From Dictyoglomaceae bacterium (GTDB taxonomy: Bacteria > Dictyoglomota > Dictyoglomia > Dictyoglomales > Dictyoglomaceae), in assembly GCA_026417425.1 (NCBI GenBank), contig JAOADF010000136.1, positions 1 through 19,801 on the forward strand: 19,801 nt of DNA, written 5' to 3'. The position numbers and the translations under genes were made by a program. Shown here one piece after another: positions 1 to 7,297 of the stretch (positions are counted from its first letter, which is position 1; the number at the start of each line of letters is the position of its first letter). The notes under the pieces were generated by a model. That model worked only from the letters and a program-made list of their open reading frames with translations, searched no databases and was not told the origin of the DNA.

Positions 1-697
1 TTCTATCATAAAAAGCTAAAAAAACCTTTATAAAGATTAGGATTAGTAAGAATACTATAGGAGATGATATGCCTAATGTACCTGAAATTGGAGTAATAAA
101 GATCTCTTTGAAGCAAATTATTAAGGGTGTTTTACTAAATTACTAAGGGTGGACCGAATAGAACTACCATTTATGAACTTCTCAGGAGTAGATCTTAAAT
201 TACCCTAGAACTTACATCTTCTGTAAATGATCTTTCAAAGCTTGGCTGGTATGACAGAATCTCATGAGTAAAAACAATTCCTCCCTTGAATCTTACTCCA
301 ATGTCAGAGAATGAGAAAGAGCTAATCTTAAAAATCATAAAGGATAATATAAAATTTTTAGAACAATTTTTAAACCCCAAACTTAAATATGAAAGAACCG
401 AATTTTACATACCATCTGATAAAAAAAATAACCTTTGGACTATAAAGGAGATAATAAATCCCAATTATGTAATTTGTGAAGACAAGAGTATGAGTATAGA
501 TGTTTTGACATGGATATATGAAAAATTATTTTTTTTACAAGTTAGAAAAGGAATTAATAAGAATAAAGGTACAGCCAAGAACATTAGACGGTTTAGGACA
601 ATTTGAGTCCATATTAACATTATTCTAAAAGGATGGTTATAATTGGAAATTAATAGATATGAGGTTTTAGATAAATAATCATAAAAAATATAATATC
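1..697. other. Gene-poor, apparently degenerate stretch
   Basis: No convincing gene runs through this stretch. Several short coding-like fragments appear on the + strand in different frames: one open through about 9-146, one around 150-200, one around 205-264, and a longer one at 301-606 (listed separately). Each is cut by stops and none has a Shine-Dalgarno site. The succession of short fragments in shifting frames looks like decayed coding sequence, but I recognise no family in any of them. No RNA gene, repeat or CRISPR array is visible. Confidence 0.4.
301..606 (+). CDS. Doubtful small hypothetical protein, possibly a gene remnant
   Basis: An open frame of 101 codons from ATG 301 (a TTG at 286 would add five residues). 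Codon use resembles the neighbouring real genes. The product is charged, with a probable N-terminal helix (residues 1-25) and a middle segment with scattered aromatics and one cysteine. I recognise no family. Against it, there is no Shine-Dalgarno sequence and no clear promoter, the upstream region has broken frames, and the last 20 residues are low-complexity and basic. It may be the surviving middle of a decayed gene. Confidence 0.3.
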   Translation: MSENEKELILKIIKDNIKFLEQFLNPKLKYERTEFYIPSDKKNNLWTIKEIINPNYVICEDKSMSIDVLTWIYEKLFFLQVRKGINKNKGTAKNIRRFRTI

Positions 698-1480
698 TTA
701 AATTTCATCTTCGAGTAAAAAATTTTTTAATTCTCTTAAATTTTCATATAATTTACATCCTAAATTTTCAAAAATCTCTTCAAATTCTGAAAAGGTTCTA
801 AGGATTATATCCTCTAATTTATTTAAATCTTTGTATTTTCCTTCTGTAAAGAAATCTAACAATTCAATAAAACTTTTAGGTTTTATTAAAAAAGTTTTTG
901 CTTCTTTAATAACCTTTGAAAAAGTTGTATAAGAGGTCTGATTTAGTAAAGAAAGAACAATAAGCATATTGAGAAGCATATCATAAACTAATAAAGGAAT
1001 TCCCTCATAATTTTTTTGTAATATGGAATTAAGAACTTTTGAGGTTGATTCTTGGACATCCTTCCACTGCTTCATCGCTCTATTCAAACATTTTTCCTTT
1101 AAATTATCAACCTTATAATTATTCAATTCATTTATAAATTCTTCATTAATAATGGGATAAAGATAATCCGATCCTGAGAGATGCCAATCTTCTGATACAT
1201 CCTTTATATTTTTTATATAATTTTCCTTTGTGGTCCAAGTTAGATCTATTAATAATCCATCATAAATCTTACTTATTCCATTCCCTTCTTTATCCTTAGG
1301 CATTTCCTTTAAAAAAGCTATCAATTCTATATCAGAATAGTAATAATCTTCATTCCTTGCAAAGGAGCCTGATACTGCAAGGGCAATAAGATTATCCCCA
1401 AATCTTGCCTTTATTAATGGGACTAACTCTCTTATAATATTTTCTCTCTCAATATGAGTATATTTCCTAATTCCTTTCAT
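698..1480 (-). CDS. Kanamycin-nucleotidyltransferase-like (KNTase/ANT(4')-type) protein
   Basis: A 260-residue protein of the polymerase-beta nucleotidyltransferase superfamily. Gly38-Ser39 followed by Asp50 and Glu52 (in YSDIEL) form the metal- and nucleotide-binding motif. From there the match to staphylococcal kanamycin nucleotidyltransferase is good through 'DLTWTTKENY' and 'EDWHLSGSDY', and total length is close to that enzyme (about 253-256). Family members transfer AMP to an aminoglycoside hydroxyl. The helix that carries the catalytic base Glu145 in KNTase aligns here to a segment around KQWKD with no obvious matching Glu, so activity and substrate are uncertain. A weak AGGA precedes the ATG. 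A promoter-like TTATCA-17-TAAAAT lies just upstream (1510-1538), downstream of the structured RNA. It could be a resistance enzyme or a housekeeping nucleotidyltransferase. Confidence 0.8.
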   Translation of the reverse strand: MKGIRKYTHIERENIIRELVPLIKARFGDNLIALAVSGSFARNEDYYYSDIELIAFLKEMPKDKEGNGISKIYDGLLIDLTWTTKENYIKNIKDVSEDWHLSGSDYLYPIINEEFINELNNYKVDNLKEKCLNRAMKQWKDVQESTSKVLNSILQKNYEGIPLLVYDMLLNMLIVLSLLNQTSYTTFSKVIKEAKTFLIKPKSFIELLDFFTEGKYKDLNKLEDIILRTFSEFEEIFENLGCKLYENLRELKNFLLEDEI

Positions 1481-1509
1481 AATAAATTCCTAATTTAAAA
1501 GATAGGATA

Positions 1510-1538
1510 ATTTTAACATGAATCTTAAAAATTGATAA
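1510..1538 (-). promoter_or_regulatory. Predicted promoter of the KNTase-like gene
   Basis: On the minus strand TTATCA (1538-1533), a 17-nt spacer and TAAAAT (1515-1510) lie 29 nt upstream of the ATG. They would give a leader of about 22 nt. Similarity to sigma-70 consensus is moderate in very AT-rich sequence. Confidence 0.4.
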
Positions 1539-1559
1539 AAATAAGGAGGAAAATTCTAT

Positions 1560-1579
1560 AAAAAAATTATGCCACAGGC
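1560..1579 (-). terminator. 3' end of the structured RNA (closing helix plus U-tract)
   Basis: The 3' half of the 9-bp closing helix ends at 1571 and is followed on the minus strand by ATAA and seven T (1566-1560). A stable helix directly before a U-tract resembles an intrinsic terminator, although the 5' half of the helix lies more than 200 nt upstream. Confidence 0.5.
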
Positions 1580-1807
1580 TCAACGGACCCTTACAGAACC
1601 CTTCAACACCTTTCCGAGACTTTCAGCCTCAAGATTTAGCCACCGATTTCGCAGGAGTACCAGGCTTTACTAATACCCCTACTACTCTCTAGTAGCTACC
1701 TGAGTACTTGGTATGGAGTCTCGCCCCAACCTTTCCCCAGCACTTGAGACTTACATCGTCTCAGCCAAGTGCATCCGAGCCCTTTCGGACCCCTTGATGC
1801 CTGTGGC
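1560..1807 (-). ncRNA. Structured, GC-rich RNA of about 240 nt, family not identified
   Basis: On the minus strand, 1807 to 1571 is about 53% G+C by hand count in an AT-rich setting. The two ends form a perfect 9-bp helix (GCCACAGGC at 1807-1799 with GCCTGTGGC at 1579-1571). Inside are further helices: a hairpin at 1800-1771 with a GAAA tetraloop; a hairpin at 1772-1740 with 6+5 bp and a four-base bulge; a 9-bp stem with one bulge pairing 1708-1699 with 1664-1656 and enclosing a small CUACU/AGUAG hairpin; and a hairpin at 1630-1616. A TTGACA-16-TAAAAT promoter would start transcription at about 1807, the first base of the closing helix, and the last helix is followed within four bases by seven U. 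It therefore looks like an independent small RNA. I do not see RNase P, tmRNA, SRP (no GGAAGCAGC) or 6S signatures. A lineage-specific RNA such as the reported Dictyoglomi-1 motif is possible but not verified. Confidence 0.8.
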
Positions 1808-1814
1808 AATTATA

Positions 1815-1842
1815 ATTTTAACATAACTTTAAACCTTGTCAA
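1815..1842 (-). promoter_or_regulatory. Promoter of the structured RNA
   Basis: A perfect -35 TTGACA (1842-1837), 16-nt spacer and -10 TAAAAT (1820-1815) lie on the minus strand. Seven bases separate the -10 from G1807, the first base of the RNA's closing helix. The fit between predicted start and RNA 5' end makes this one of the strongest promoters in the window. Read on the plus strand, the same heptamer gives TTGTCA-16-TAAAAT (1836-1863), which could fire in the opposite direction. Confidence 0.75.
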
Positions 1843-1863
1843 ATTTTAAAAGCAAGTTAAAAT

Positions 1864-1900
1864 CTATATTCTTAAAAGGGGGATATCCTTAAAAATATAG
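1864..1900 (-). terminator. Hairpin after the exported hydrolase operon
   Basis: CTATATT (1864-1870) pairs with AATATAG (1894-1900), and the stem continues imperfectly through TTAA and AAGG/CCTT around a loop containing GGATAT. It lies 67 bases past the stop of the alpha/beta hydrolase and before the RNA promoter. On the minus strand it is followed by ATTTT, a weak U-run. It could end transcripts from either side. Confidence 0.45.
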
Positions 1901-1966
1901 GAAAAATCAATATTTTCTTCAATGTCAAGGGGAAAATTTAAAAAAAATTTTTACTTATAGCAAAAT

Positions 1967-3283
1967 CTATATCTCTTTTTTTATCCAGTTAGAGATATCT
2001 TTAATTACATATTCTGGGATATGTCCCTCTCTATAATATTCATCGGGTGTACTTTTCCCTTCTCCTTCCATAAAAAGGTGATTTAATTGGGGATATAGTT
2101 TTAAACGAATATTTTCTTTATTAGAAAGTCTCTTCCATCCTTCAAAATCTTCAAGGGTAACTTGATAATCTCTCTCACCTTGAAGAATTAAAACAGGTAT
2201 ATTTAGAGAAGAAAGAATATTTACTGGATCATATTTTTTTAGATCCGCCCAATATTTTACAGGAGCATTAAGAATATTAAGAGAAGGAGGATATTTTTGT
2301 TCTAAATTGGGATCTTTTATTTTATCTATCTCCAGTTTTATGGCGGAAAGCTGGAATTTTTCTTCATCTGTTAAAATCCCATCTAGATTAAAAATATAAT
2401 TTATCTGATCCCAGATAAGATCTTCTAAAGGTCTTGTTGGTCCTGCCATTATAATTAATCCTGATACATCCTTGGATAGGGATGCAATTCTTCCTGCAAG
2501 CATTCCCCCAAGACTATGTCCCAAAATGAAAATTTTATTTTTATCAATTTTTTCTTCTTTCTTCACAAAATCAATTGCATAAAGGACATCTTCTATAACT
2601 TCTTCCATAACTGTAAACCCTTCCTTAAATTTTGTGTATTCTTCAGGATATACCTTAGTTCTTTTATCATATCTTAAGCTGGCAATACCTAAGGTTCCAA
2701 GTCCATATGCAAGATCACGAAAAGGTTTATTGGGACCAATAGTCTCATCCATATCATTAGGTCCACTTCCATGAACAAATATTATTATGGGATATTTTTT
2801 ATCTCCTTTTGGAATTACAAGCTTTCCGGGAAGATCAAAGCTTTTACCTACCTTTACATCCTTCTCTTCAAAGGAGGAAAGATCTACATAATAGGGAGGA
2901 ATATAACCTTTTCTTGGAGGAGCTGGTTGAAAGAAAAGTCCAACTAATTTTTTGTTTAAAAATACCAATTTTACATCAATATCCATTAGGAAAAATTCTG
3001 ATGTTACGTAAACTATAGAATATACTCCTGATTTTTCATCTCTTATATTAATAATTCCCTTAAATTCTCCTACTTGTTTTATCAAACTTTCCCAAATTTC
3101 CTTTAATTTTTCTCCTGGAAGTAATGGTTTTACAGAATCATCAAAGTAATTTATTGCCTCATTAAATTTTCCTTGAGAAAGTAGATTCACAAAATTTTGG
3201 GATAATATTCTTTCCTCCTGCTGGGAAAAACCTAAATCTAAAACAAGGGAAAGGGTTAAAAGAAAAATAATTAATTTTCTCAT
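1967..3283 (-). CDS. Exported alpha/beta hydrolase with N-terminal DUF3887-like domain
   Basis: A 438-residue protein. Residues 1-20 form a signal peptide (basic start, hydrophobic core, ending GFSQ). Residues 25-120 resemble the small DUF3887-type domain often found before such hydrolases. Residues 150-438 are a serine hydrolase fold: oxyanion region HGSGP at 171-175, nucleophile Ser257 in GHSLGG (255-260), probable acid Asp372 in GERDY and base His402 in LNHLF. It should act outside the membrane as an esterase or acyl hydrolase; the substrate is not evident. A strong GGGAGG site sits 5 nt before the ATG. It follows the GH38 mannosidase by 15 nt, so the two exported enzymes are probably co-transcribed and may remove acyl groups and mannosyl residues from the same glycan or lipid. 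That last step is inference. Confidence 0.88.
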   Translation of the reverse strand: MRKLIIFLLTLSLVLDLGFSQQEERILSQNFVNLLSQGKFNEAINYFDDSVKPLLPGEKLKEIWESLIKQVGEFKGIINIRDEKSGVYSIVYVTSEFFLMDIDVKLVFLNKKLVGLFFQPAPPRKGYIPPYYVDLSSFEEKDVKVGKSFDLPGKLVIPKGDKKYPIIIFVHGSGPNDMDETIGPNKPFRDLAYGLGTLGIASLRYDKRTKVYPEEYTKFKEGFTVMEEVIEDVLYAIDFVKKEEKIDKNKIFILGHSLGGMLAGRIASLSKDVSGLIIMAGPTRPLEDLIWDQINYIFNLDGILTDEEKFQLSAIKLEIDKIKDPNLEQKYPPSLNILNAPVKYWADLKKYDPVNILSSLNIPVLILQGERDYQVTLEDFEGWKRLSNKENIRLKLYPQLNHLFMEGEGKSTPDEYYREGHIPEYVIKDISNWIKKEI

Positions 3284-3298
3284 AGGATACCTCCCAAT

Positions 3299-5758
3299 TT
3301 ACTCTTCTAAAAGGTTTACTTCTTTTATTTTCTTTTCGTTAACAAGAAAGGTTTTTATTTCAAAGGGAGAAAGGAAAAAGGTCCATTCTTTATTAAAAAG
3401 TTTTATCTTTCCTACACCTTTTCTTCCATAAGTTTCATTAACTCTAACTATTATACCATTTTTATCTTCACTTTTCTTTATAACATTTATTAAGAAATTT
3501 TTCCCTTCATAATAAATAAAGCTTTGGGACAAAGGTAATTTCCCTTTGTGATTTCCTTCTATAAAAGGAAGTGGGGGATTATTAAGACTTTCTGATAGTT
3601 CTATTATTTTATTTTCCTTCCAACTGCTTTTATAAGGGAAAAGAACATATTTAAACTCTTGTCTCTCTTGATCAAGATATTCATATTCTTCATTTTGATT
3701 TAACTTCATAGGATTATGGTGGGCATAAACAGGACTTCTTACAACAGTTAAAGATAGTATATTATTTTCCACATCATAACTATATTTTGCATCATTAATA
3801 AGACTTAGACCATAATTTCCATCTTCAACATTTACAAAGGAAAGACCTGGATTTTCCTCTCCATTACATGGTCTTTCAATAAAGCCATAAGGTATTTGGT
3901 AAATCGCCTTAGGATTTTCTAAGTTTATTGGAAAAGATAATTTCAACATTTTATGCTTCTCATACCAGTCTAATACTACCCTTACTTCTATATATTTCAA
4001 ATCTCTATATAAAATGAAATCTTGAATTAAATGAGAATTTTCATATTTACTTTTTACCCTTATTACTCCTCTTATGGGACCTTTTTCTAAAATGTTTATT
4101 TCTTCTACTTGAAATCTTCCCATCTCATCTTTAAATTTATCTATTCCATGTCCCCAAGTATCACTTTCGTCTTTTATAACTACTGGAACAGCACCATAAT
4201 CTTTTAAAATTTCCCTTCTATTTTCTTTATCAAAAAGTCTTTTGATGTATCCTGAGTTAGGATCTATTTCAAAATATAGCCATTGGTTTTCCATCTTAAA
4301 CTTCTCTACTTTTAAAATATTTTTTAAAGCTATTTTCTTTTCTTCAGGAATTATTCTATAGGAGGTATATCCAAAAGGGGGAAGTTTTGAAAGAAAAATT
4401 ATTTTTTTTCTATCCATAAAACCTAGGGAAGAGGGTTTCTCCAACTGAAAGGGAACAGGATTTCCTCTTTCATCTAATAAAGAAAAATTTTCAAAATTAC
4501 TAGGAATTTCCATTTCTATAGGAAATTCCCTTTCAAAGGTTGTAGGATTAAAAATTATTATATACAAACCTTCTTTACTCGTATCTATATTCTTGAATAA
4601 TTTTTTTAAATTAAGAATTATTATATTATTCAAAGTGTTTTCTATATTGCCATATATACTTTTAACCTGATTATATACATCTTTTATGCAAACCCCACCA
4701 ATAATATCATGAAATTGAGTAAAAAGTAGGTCCTTCCAGGAAGAGGTAATTTCTTCATAGGGATAGGTGGTAAGTCCTAAATATTCTCCTAAAACTGATA
4801 TCTTTTCAGTAGATAGGATAAGATTTTCTAATTTACGATTTCCCTTTTTTACCCACCATAGATTGGAATAGCAACCCCTTGCGTGATATTGTAATTCATC
4901 TTTTAGAGTTAAGATCTCTTTTTTATCTTTTACTTCTCTAAAAAAATTCTCAGGAGTACTGAATTTTATTATAGAATTTGAATATTGAGATATCTCTCTA
5001 ATTATATTTATATTCTCATCAGTAATTTTATCCACATAATCTCCTACCTCATAAAATACCATGTGAGTATCTAAATTTGTATCCTTCTCTTTTTCTTTTA
5101 TGGTTTCTCTTAAGATATCTCCTCTGAGATTACATCCCTTTGGAATTCTATATGTTAAGATCTTGGAGCCATCCAAGCCTTTCCAGTAAAATAAATCCTT
5201 TTGTAAGGATTTTTCATGTTCTTCTGGTCTTAAGAAGACATAATATTGGAGACCCAATTTTGAAAGAATTTGAGGTAAAGCAAAATTATGTCCAAAGGAA
5301 TCGGGATTATATCCAACTTTAGCTTTTATTCTAAATTTTTCTTTAAAGTATCTTTGACCATATAATCCTTGCCTTACAAAGGATTCTCCACTTATAAGAT
5401 TACAATCGGGCTCGATCCAAAAACCTCCCACTACATTCCATCTTCCCTCTTTAATCCTTCTACTAATTTCTCTAAAGAGTTCTGGATTCACCTTTTCTAT
5501 CCAGTAATAGAAAAAGGCAGAAGATGCAGAAAAGGTAAATTCAGGATATATTTTCATTTTCTCGATAACTGAAGAAAATACAGATCTTATAATCTCTAAA
5601 CCTTCTTCAAAATTCCATAGCCAGACAGGATCAATATGATTATTACCAATTACATGAATAATATTTACCTCCTCTTTTATAAGAGGCTCGTGAATTTGAA
5701 ATAAAGTTAAAAGAAGAAAAATACTAACAAATAATGTAATTTTCTTTCCAATTCTCAT
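3299..5758 (-). CDS. Exported GH38-family alpha-mannosidase
   Basis: An 819-residue glycoside hydrolase family 38 protein, which cleaves alpha-mannosides with retention using a bound zinc. Metal ligands are visible: His41 and Asp43 in NHIDPVWLW, the nucleophile and ligand Asp153 in NPDSFGHNF, and His350 in FTQFHDIIGG. 'ELQYHARGCYS' (288-298) is another family hallmark. After about residue 380 come the beta-rich domains usual for GH38. Residues 1-22 are a hydrophobic signal peptide or anchor, whereas many bacterial GH38 enzymes are cytoplasmic, so this one probably acts outside the cell. There is no Shine-Dalgarno site. A TATAAT lies 8 nt before the ATG, compatible with a leaderless mRNA, though the gene also sits 26 nt after the NUDIX gene and may be read through from it. 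Confidence 0.92.
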   Translation of the reverse strand: MRIGKKITLFVSIFLLLTLFQIHEPLIKEEVNIIHVIGNNHIDPVWLWNFEEGLEIIRSVFSSVIEKMKIYPEFTFSASSAFFYYWIEKVNPELFREISRRIKEGRWNVVGGFWIEPDCNLISGESFVRQGLYGQRYFKEKFRIKAKVGYNPDSFGHNFALPQILSKLGLQYYVFLRPEEHEKSLQKDLFYWKGLDGSKILTYRIPKGCNLRGDILRETIKEKEKDTNLDTHMVFYEVGDYVDKITDENINIIREISQYSNSIIKFSTPENFFREVKDKKEILTLKDELQYHARGCYSNLWWVKKGNRKLENLILSTEKISVLGEYLGLTTYPYEEITSSWKDLLFTQFHDIIGGVCIKDVYNQVKSIYGNIENTLNNIIILNLKKLFKNIDTSKEGLYIIIFNPTTFEREFPIEMEIPSNFENFSLLDERGNPVPFQLEKPSSLGFMDRKKIIFLSKLPPFGYTSYRIIPEEKKIALKNILKVEKFKMENQWLYFEIDPNSGYIKRLFDKENRREILKDYGAVPVVIKDESDTWGHGIDKFKDEMGRFQVEEINILEKGPIRGVIRVKSKYENSHLIQDFILYRDLKYIEVRVVLDWYEKHKMLKLSFPINLENPKAIYQIPYGFIERPCNGEENPGLSFVNVEDGNYGLSLINDAKYSYDVENNILSLTVVRSPVYAHHNPMKLNQNEEYEYLDQERQEFKYVLFPYKSSWKENKIIELSESLNNPPLPFIEGNHKGKLPLSQSFIYYEGKNFLINVIKKSEDKNGIIVRVNETYGRKGVGKIKLFNKEWTFFLSPFEIKTFLVNEKKIKEVNLLEE

Positions 5759-5766
5759 AATGGAAT

Positions 5767-5772
5767 ATTATA
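5767..5772 (-). promoter_or_regulatory. Possible -10 of a leaderless mannosidase transcript
   Basis: TATAAT on the minus strand (5772-5767) is followed by 8 nt and the mannosidase ATG at 5758. There is no Shine-Dalgarno sequence. The -35 position (5795-5790, ATGTAA) is poor, so this may be chance in AT-rich DNA. Confidence 0.35.
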
Positions 5773-5784
5773 ACAAAATTTATT

Positions 5785-6246
5785 TTAATTTACATCTCCT
5801 AAATATATGGGACCGAGCAATTCTCCGTTCTTTCCTATTAAGGTTTTTAAAATTTGGGGGTAGATCCTGTAAGAGGATATTTTATCTAAGGGGATCCATT
5901 CAATATCTACTTGAAAATCATCAGGAGTATCTCCTTTTTTTAAATTTTCTTCATCTCTTATCTCACAGATGAACATATATTCCACTTGATGTAAATGGGA
6001 GTCATATTCAGAAAATTCATGATTCTTTCCTATATATTCTCTTATATATCTAATATCATGAATAATAATATCTACATTGAGTTCCTCTTTACATTCACGA
6101 ATTAGGGCTTCCTTTAGATTTTCAAAGGGATTTTGTCCGCCCCCAGGTAAAATATAGAAATATCCCCAAGGATCAATACCTTTAATCATCAGTATTTTGC
6201 TATCTTTTATTATTATTGCTTTAGCGGAATTTCTTATATTAAACAT
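5785..6246 (-). CDS. NUDIX hydrolase
   Basis: A 153-residue NUDIX protein, near the usual length for a single-domain member. The NUDIX box runs from about residue 36 to 59 (G-x5-E-x7-R-E-C-K-E-E-L), with Glu at each metal-binding position; the usual Gly after EExx is Asn. These enzymes cleave nucleoside diphosphates linked to another group, such as oxidised nucleotides, NDP-sugars or ADP-ribose. The substrate cannot be read from the sequence. An AAGGAG site lies about 9 nt before the ATG. It is the first gene of the minus-strand group with the mannosidase and hydrolase, and lies head-to-head with the dehydratase operon. Its linkage to the two exported enzymes may be transcriptional only. Confidence 0.9.
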   Translation of the reverse strand: MFNIRNSAKAIIIKDSKILMIKGIDPWGYFYILPGGGQNPFENLKEALIRECKEELNVDIIIHDIRYIREYIGKNHEFSEYDSHLHQVEYMFICEIRDEENLKKGDTPDDFQVDIEWIPLDKISSYRIYPQILKTLIGKNGELLGPIYLGDVN

Positions 6247-6282
6247 TTTTGACTCTCCTTTCTCTAAATTTCAGCTTTATAG

Positions 6283-6288
6283 TATAAT
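6283..6288 (+). promoter_or_regulatory. -10 of the dehydratase operon, likely leaderless
   Basis: TATAAT (in tagTATAATtt) is followed by exactly 7 nt and the ATG at 6296, which has no Shine-Dalgarno sequence. This would start the mRNA at or next to the start codon. No good -35 is seen 16-18 nt upstream. Confidence 0.5.
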
Positions 6289-6295
6289 TTATCTC

Positions 6296-7297
6296 ATGGA
6301 AATTAAAGAAGTAAAAGATTTATATCAAAAAATAAAAAAGGAAGTTCTTAATTCAAAAAAATCCGTATTCTACTTTTGTGCCTATGTTCCCTGCGAATTA
6401 ATATATGCCAGTGGGTTTCATCCAGTAAGATTTTTACCTTTTCCTACATATTTTGAAAAAAGTGATGAGTATTTACCAAAGTATCTCTGTCCCTATCTAA
6501 GAGCAATTACTGAGGAAATATTAAGAGAAAATATCAAATTTGAGAAAATCATATTTACTGATGGATGTGATTCCTCAAAGAGAATTTTTGAGGTTTGGAA
6601 ATATTTAAATCTTGCAAAGGAAAGCTACTTCCTCCAAATTCCCTTTGGAGAAAGGGAAGAGGATATTGAATATTATGCAAAAAATTTAAAGGAACTCTTT
6701 TACTTTCTAAATAGAGAAGGTAAGATAGAGAACCTTATAAAGAGCATAGAACTTTATAACTTAGGAAGAGAAAAGATAAAAGAGTCTGATAATAGTTTTT
6801 TACTTTTTTATTCTTTGGATATAAAGGAATTTTTAAATTTTTCTTTTAATTCCCAAAATAAAGATAATAAGAAGTTTTATCTATTTTCCACAATGTATCC
6901 TTTGGAATTGATAGAATACATGGAAAGTTTAAACTTAACAATTATTTATGATGATTCCTGTTTTGGAATAAGAACAAAAGAGAGAATAGAAATGCTAAAT
7001 AATGATCCCTTCTATTCTCTCTCTCATTATTACTTAAAAAGGGAAGGATGTGTAAGAAGAAGAAATTTTCAAGATAAGATTTCTATAATTAAAGAAAGAA
7101 TAAAAAGGAATAATATTCAAGGAGTAATTTTTTATTCTTTAAAATATTGTGATCCCCTTCTTTTTTATATTCCCCTTCTAAGGGAAGAACTGAGAAAGGA
7201 TAATATTCCCTCTTTAATTTTAGAAGATGACTTTACTATGGGAATAAAGGGACAAATTAGAACAAGGATAGAAGCATTCTTGGAGATGATAGGATGA
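6296..7297 (+). CDS. 2-hydroxyacyl-CoA dehydratase/benzoyl-CoA reductase-type subunit (HgdB-like)
   Basis: A 333-residue protein of the HgdB/FldC/BcrC family, whose members bind an iron-sulfur cluster and carry out low-potential radical dehydration or reduction of acyl-CoAs. Three cysteines sit where the family's cluster ligands are: Cys65 (KYLCPYL), Cys91 (DGCDSSKR) and Cys285 (SLKYCDP). The C-terminus has the family signature LEDDF...GQIRTRIEAFLE. An open frame extends upstream to 6197, but that part overlaps the NUDIX gene on the other strand; ATG 6296 follows TATAAT by 7 nt and gives the expected N-terminus. It overlaps the next gene by 4 bp (ATGA). No CoA transferase, ETF or acyl-CoA dehydrogenase gene is nearby, so the substrate is unknown. 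A double-cubane-cluster type reductase is an alternative. Confidence 0.88.
   Translation: MEIKEVKDLYQKIKKEVLNSKKSVFYFCAYVPCELIYASGFHPVRFLPFPTYFEKSDEYLPKYLCPYLRAITEEILRENIKFEKIIFTDGCDSSKRIFEVWKYLNLAKESYFLQIPFGEREEDIEYYAKNLKELFYFLNREGKIENLIKSIELYNLGREKIKESDNSFLLFYSLDIKEFLNFSFNSQNKDNKKFYLFSTMYPLELIEYMESLNLTIIYDDSCFGIRTKERIEMLNNDPFYSLSHYYLKREGCVRRRNFQDKISIIKERIKRNNIQGVIFYSLKYCDPLLFYIPLLREELRKDNIPSLILEDDFTMGIKGQIRTRIEAFLEMIG

Noticed and set aside
1560..1807. Structured RNA as RNase P RNA, tmRNA, SRP RNA or 6S RNA
   Set aside because: The conserved cores I would expect (RNase P AGGAAAGUCC/ACAGAA pair, tmRNA tRNA-like ends, SRP GGAAGCAGC loop, a long 6S hairpin with central bubble) are not visible.
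1510..1807. Structured RNA as a riboswitch of the KNTase-like gene
   Set aside because: The RNA closes on itself and is followed by a U-tract, and the gene has its own promoter-like sequence between. A leader role cannot be fully excluded.
1836..1863. Plus-strand promoter TTGTCA-16-TAAAAT opposite the RNA promoter
   Set aside because: It would only transcribe antisense to the hydrolase gene, and a hairpin follows at once. It may be a by-product of the near-palindromic TTGTCAA in AT-rich sequence.
5140..5572. Plus-strand open frames inside the mannosidase gene
   Set aside because: They lie antisense to a well-supported enzyme and have no ribosome site or family features.
6197..6295. N-terminal extension of the first dehydratase subunit
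   Set aside because: It overlaps the NUDIX gene on the other strand and contains the likely -10 of this operon.
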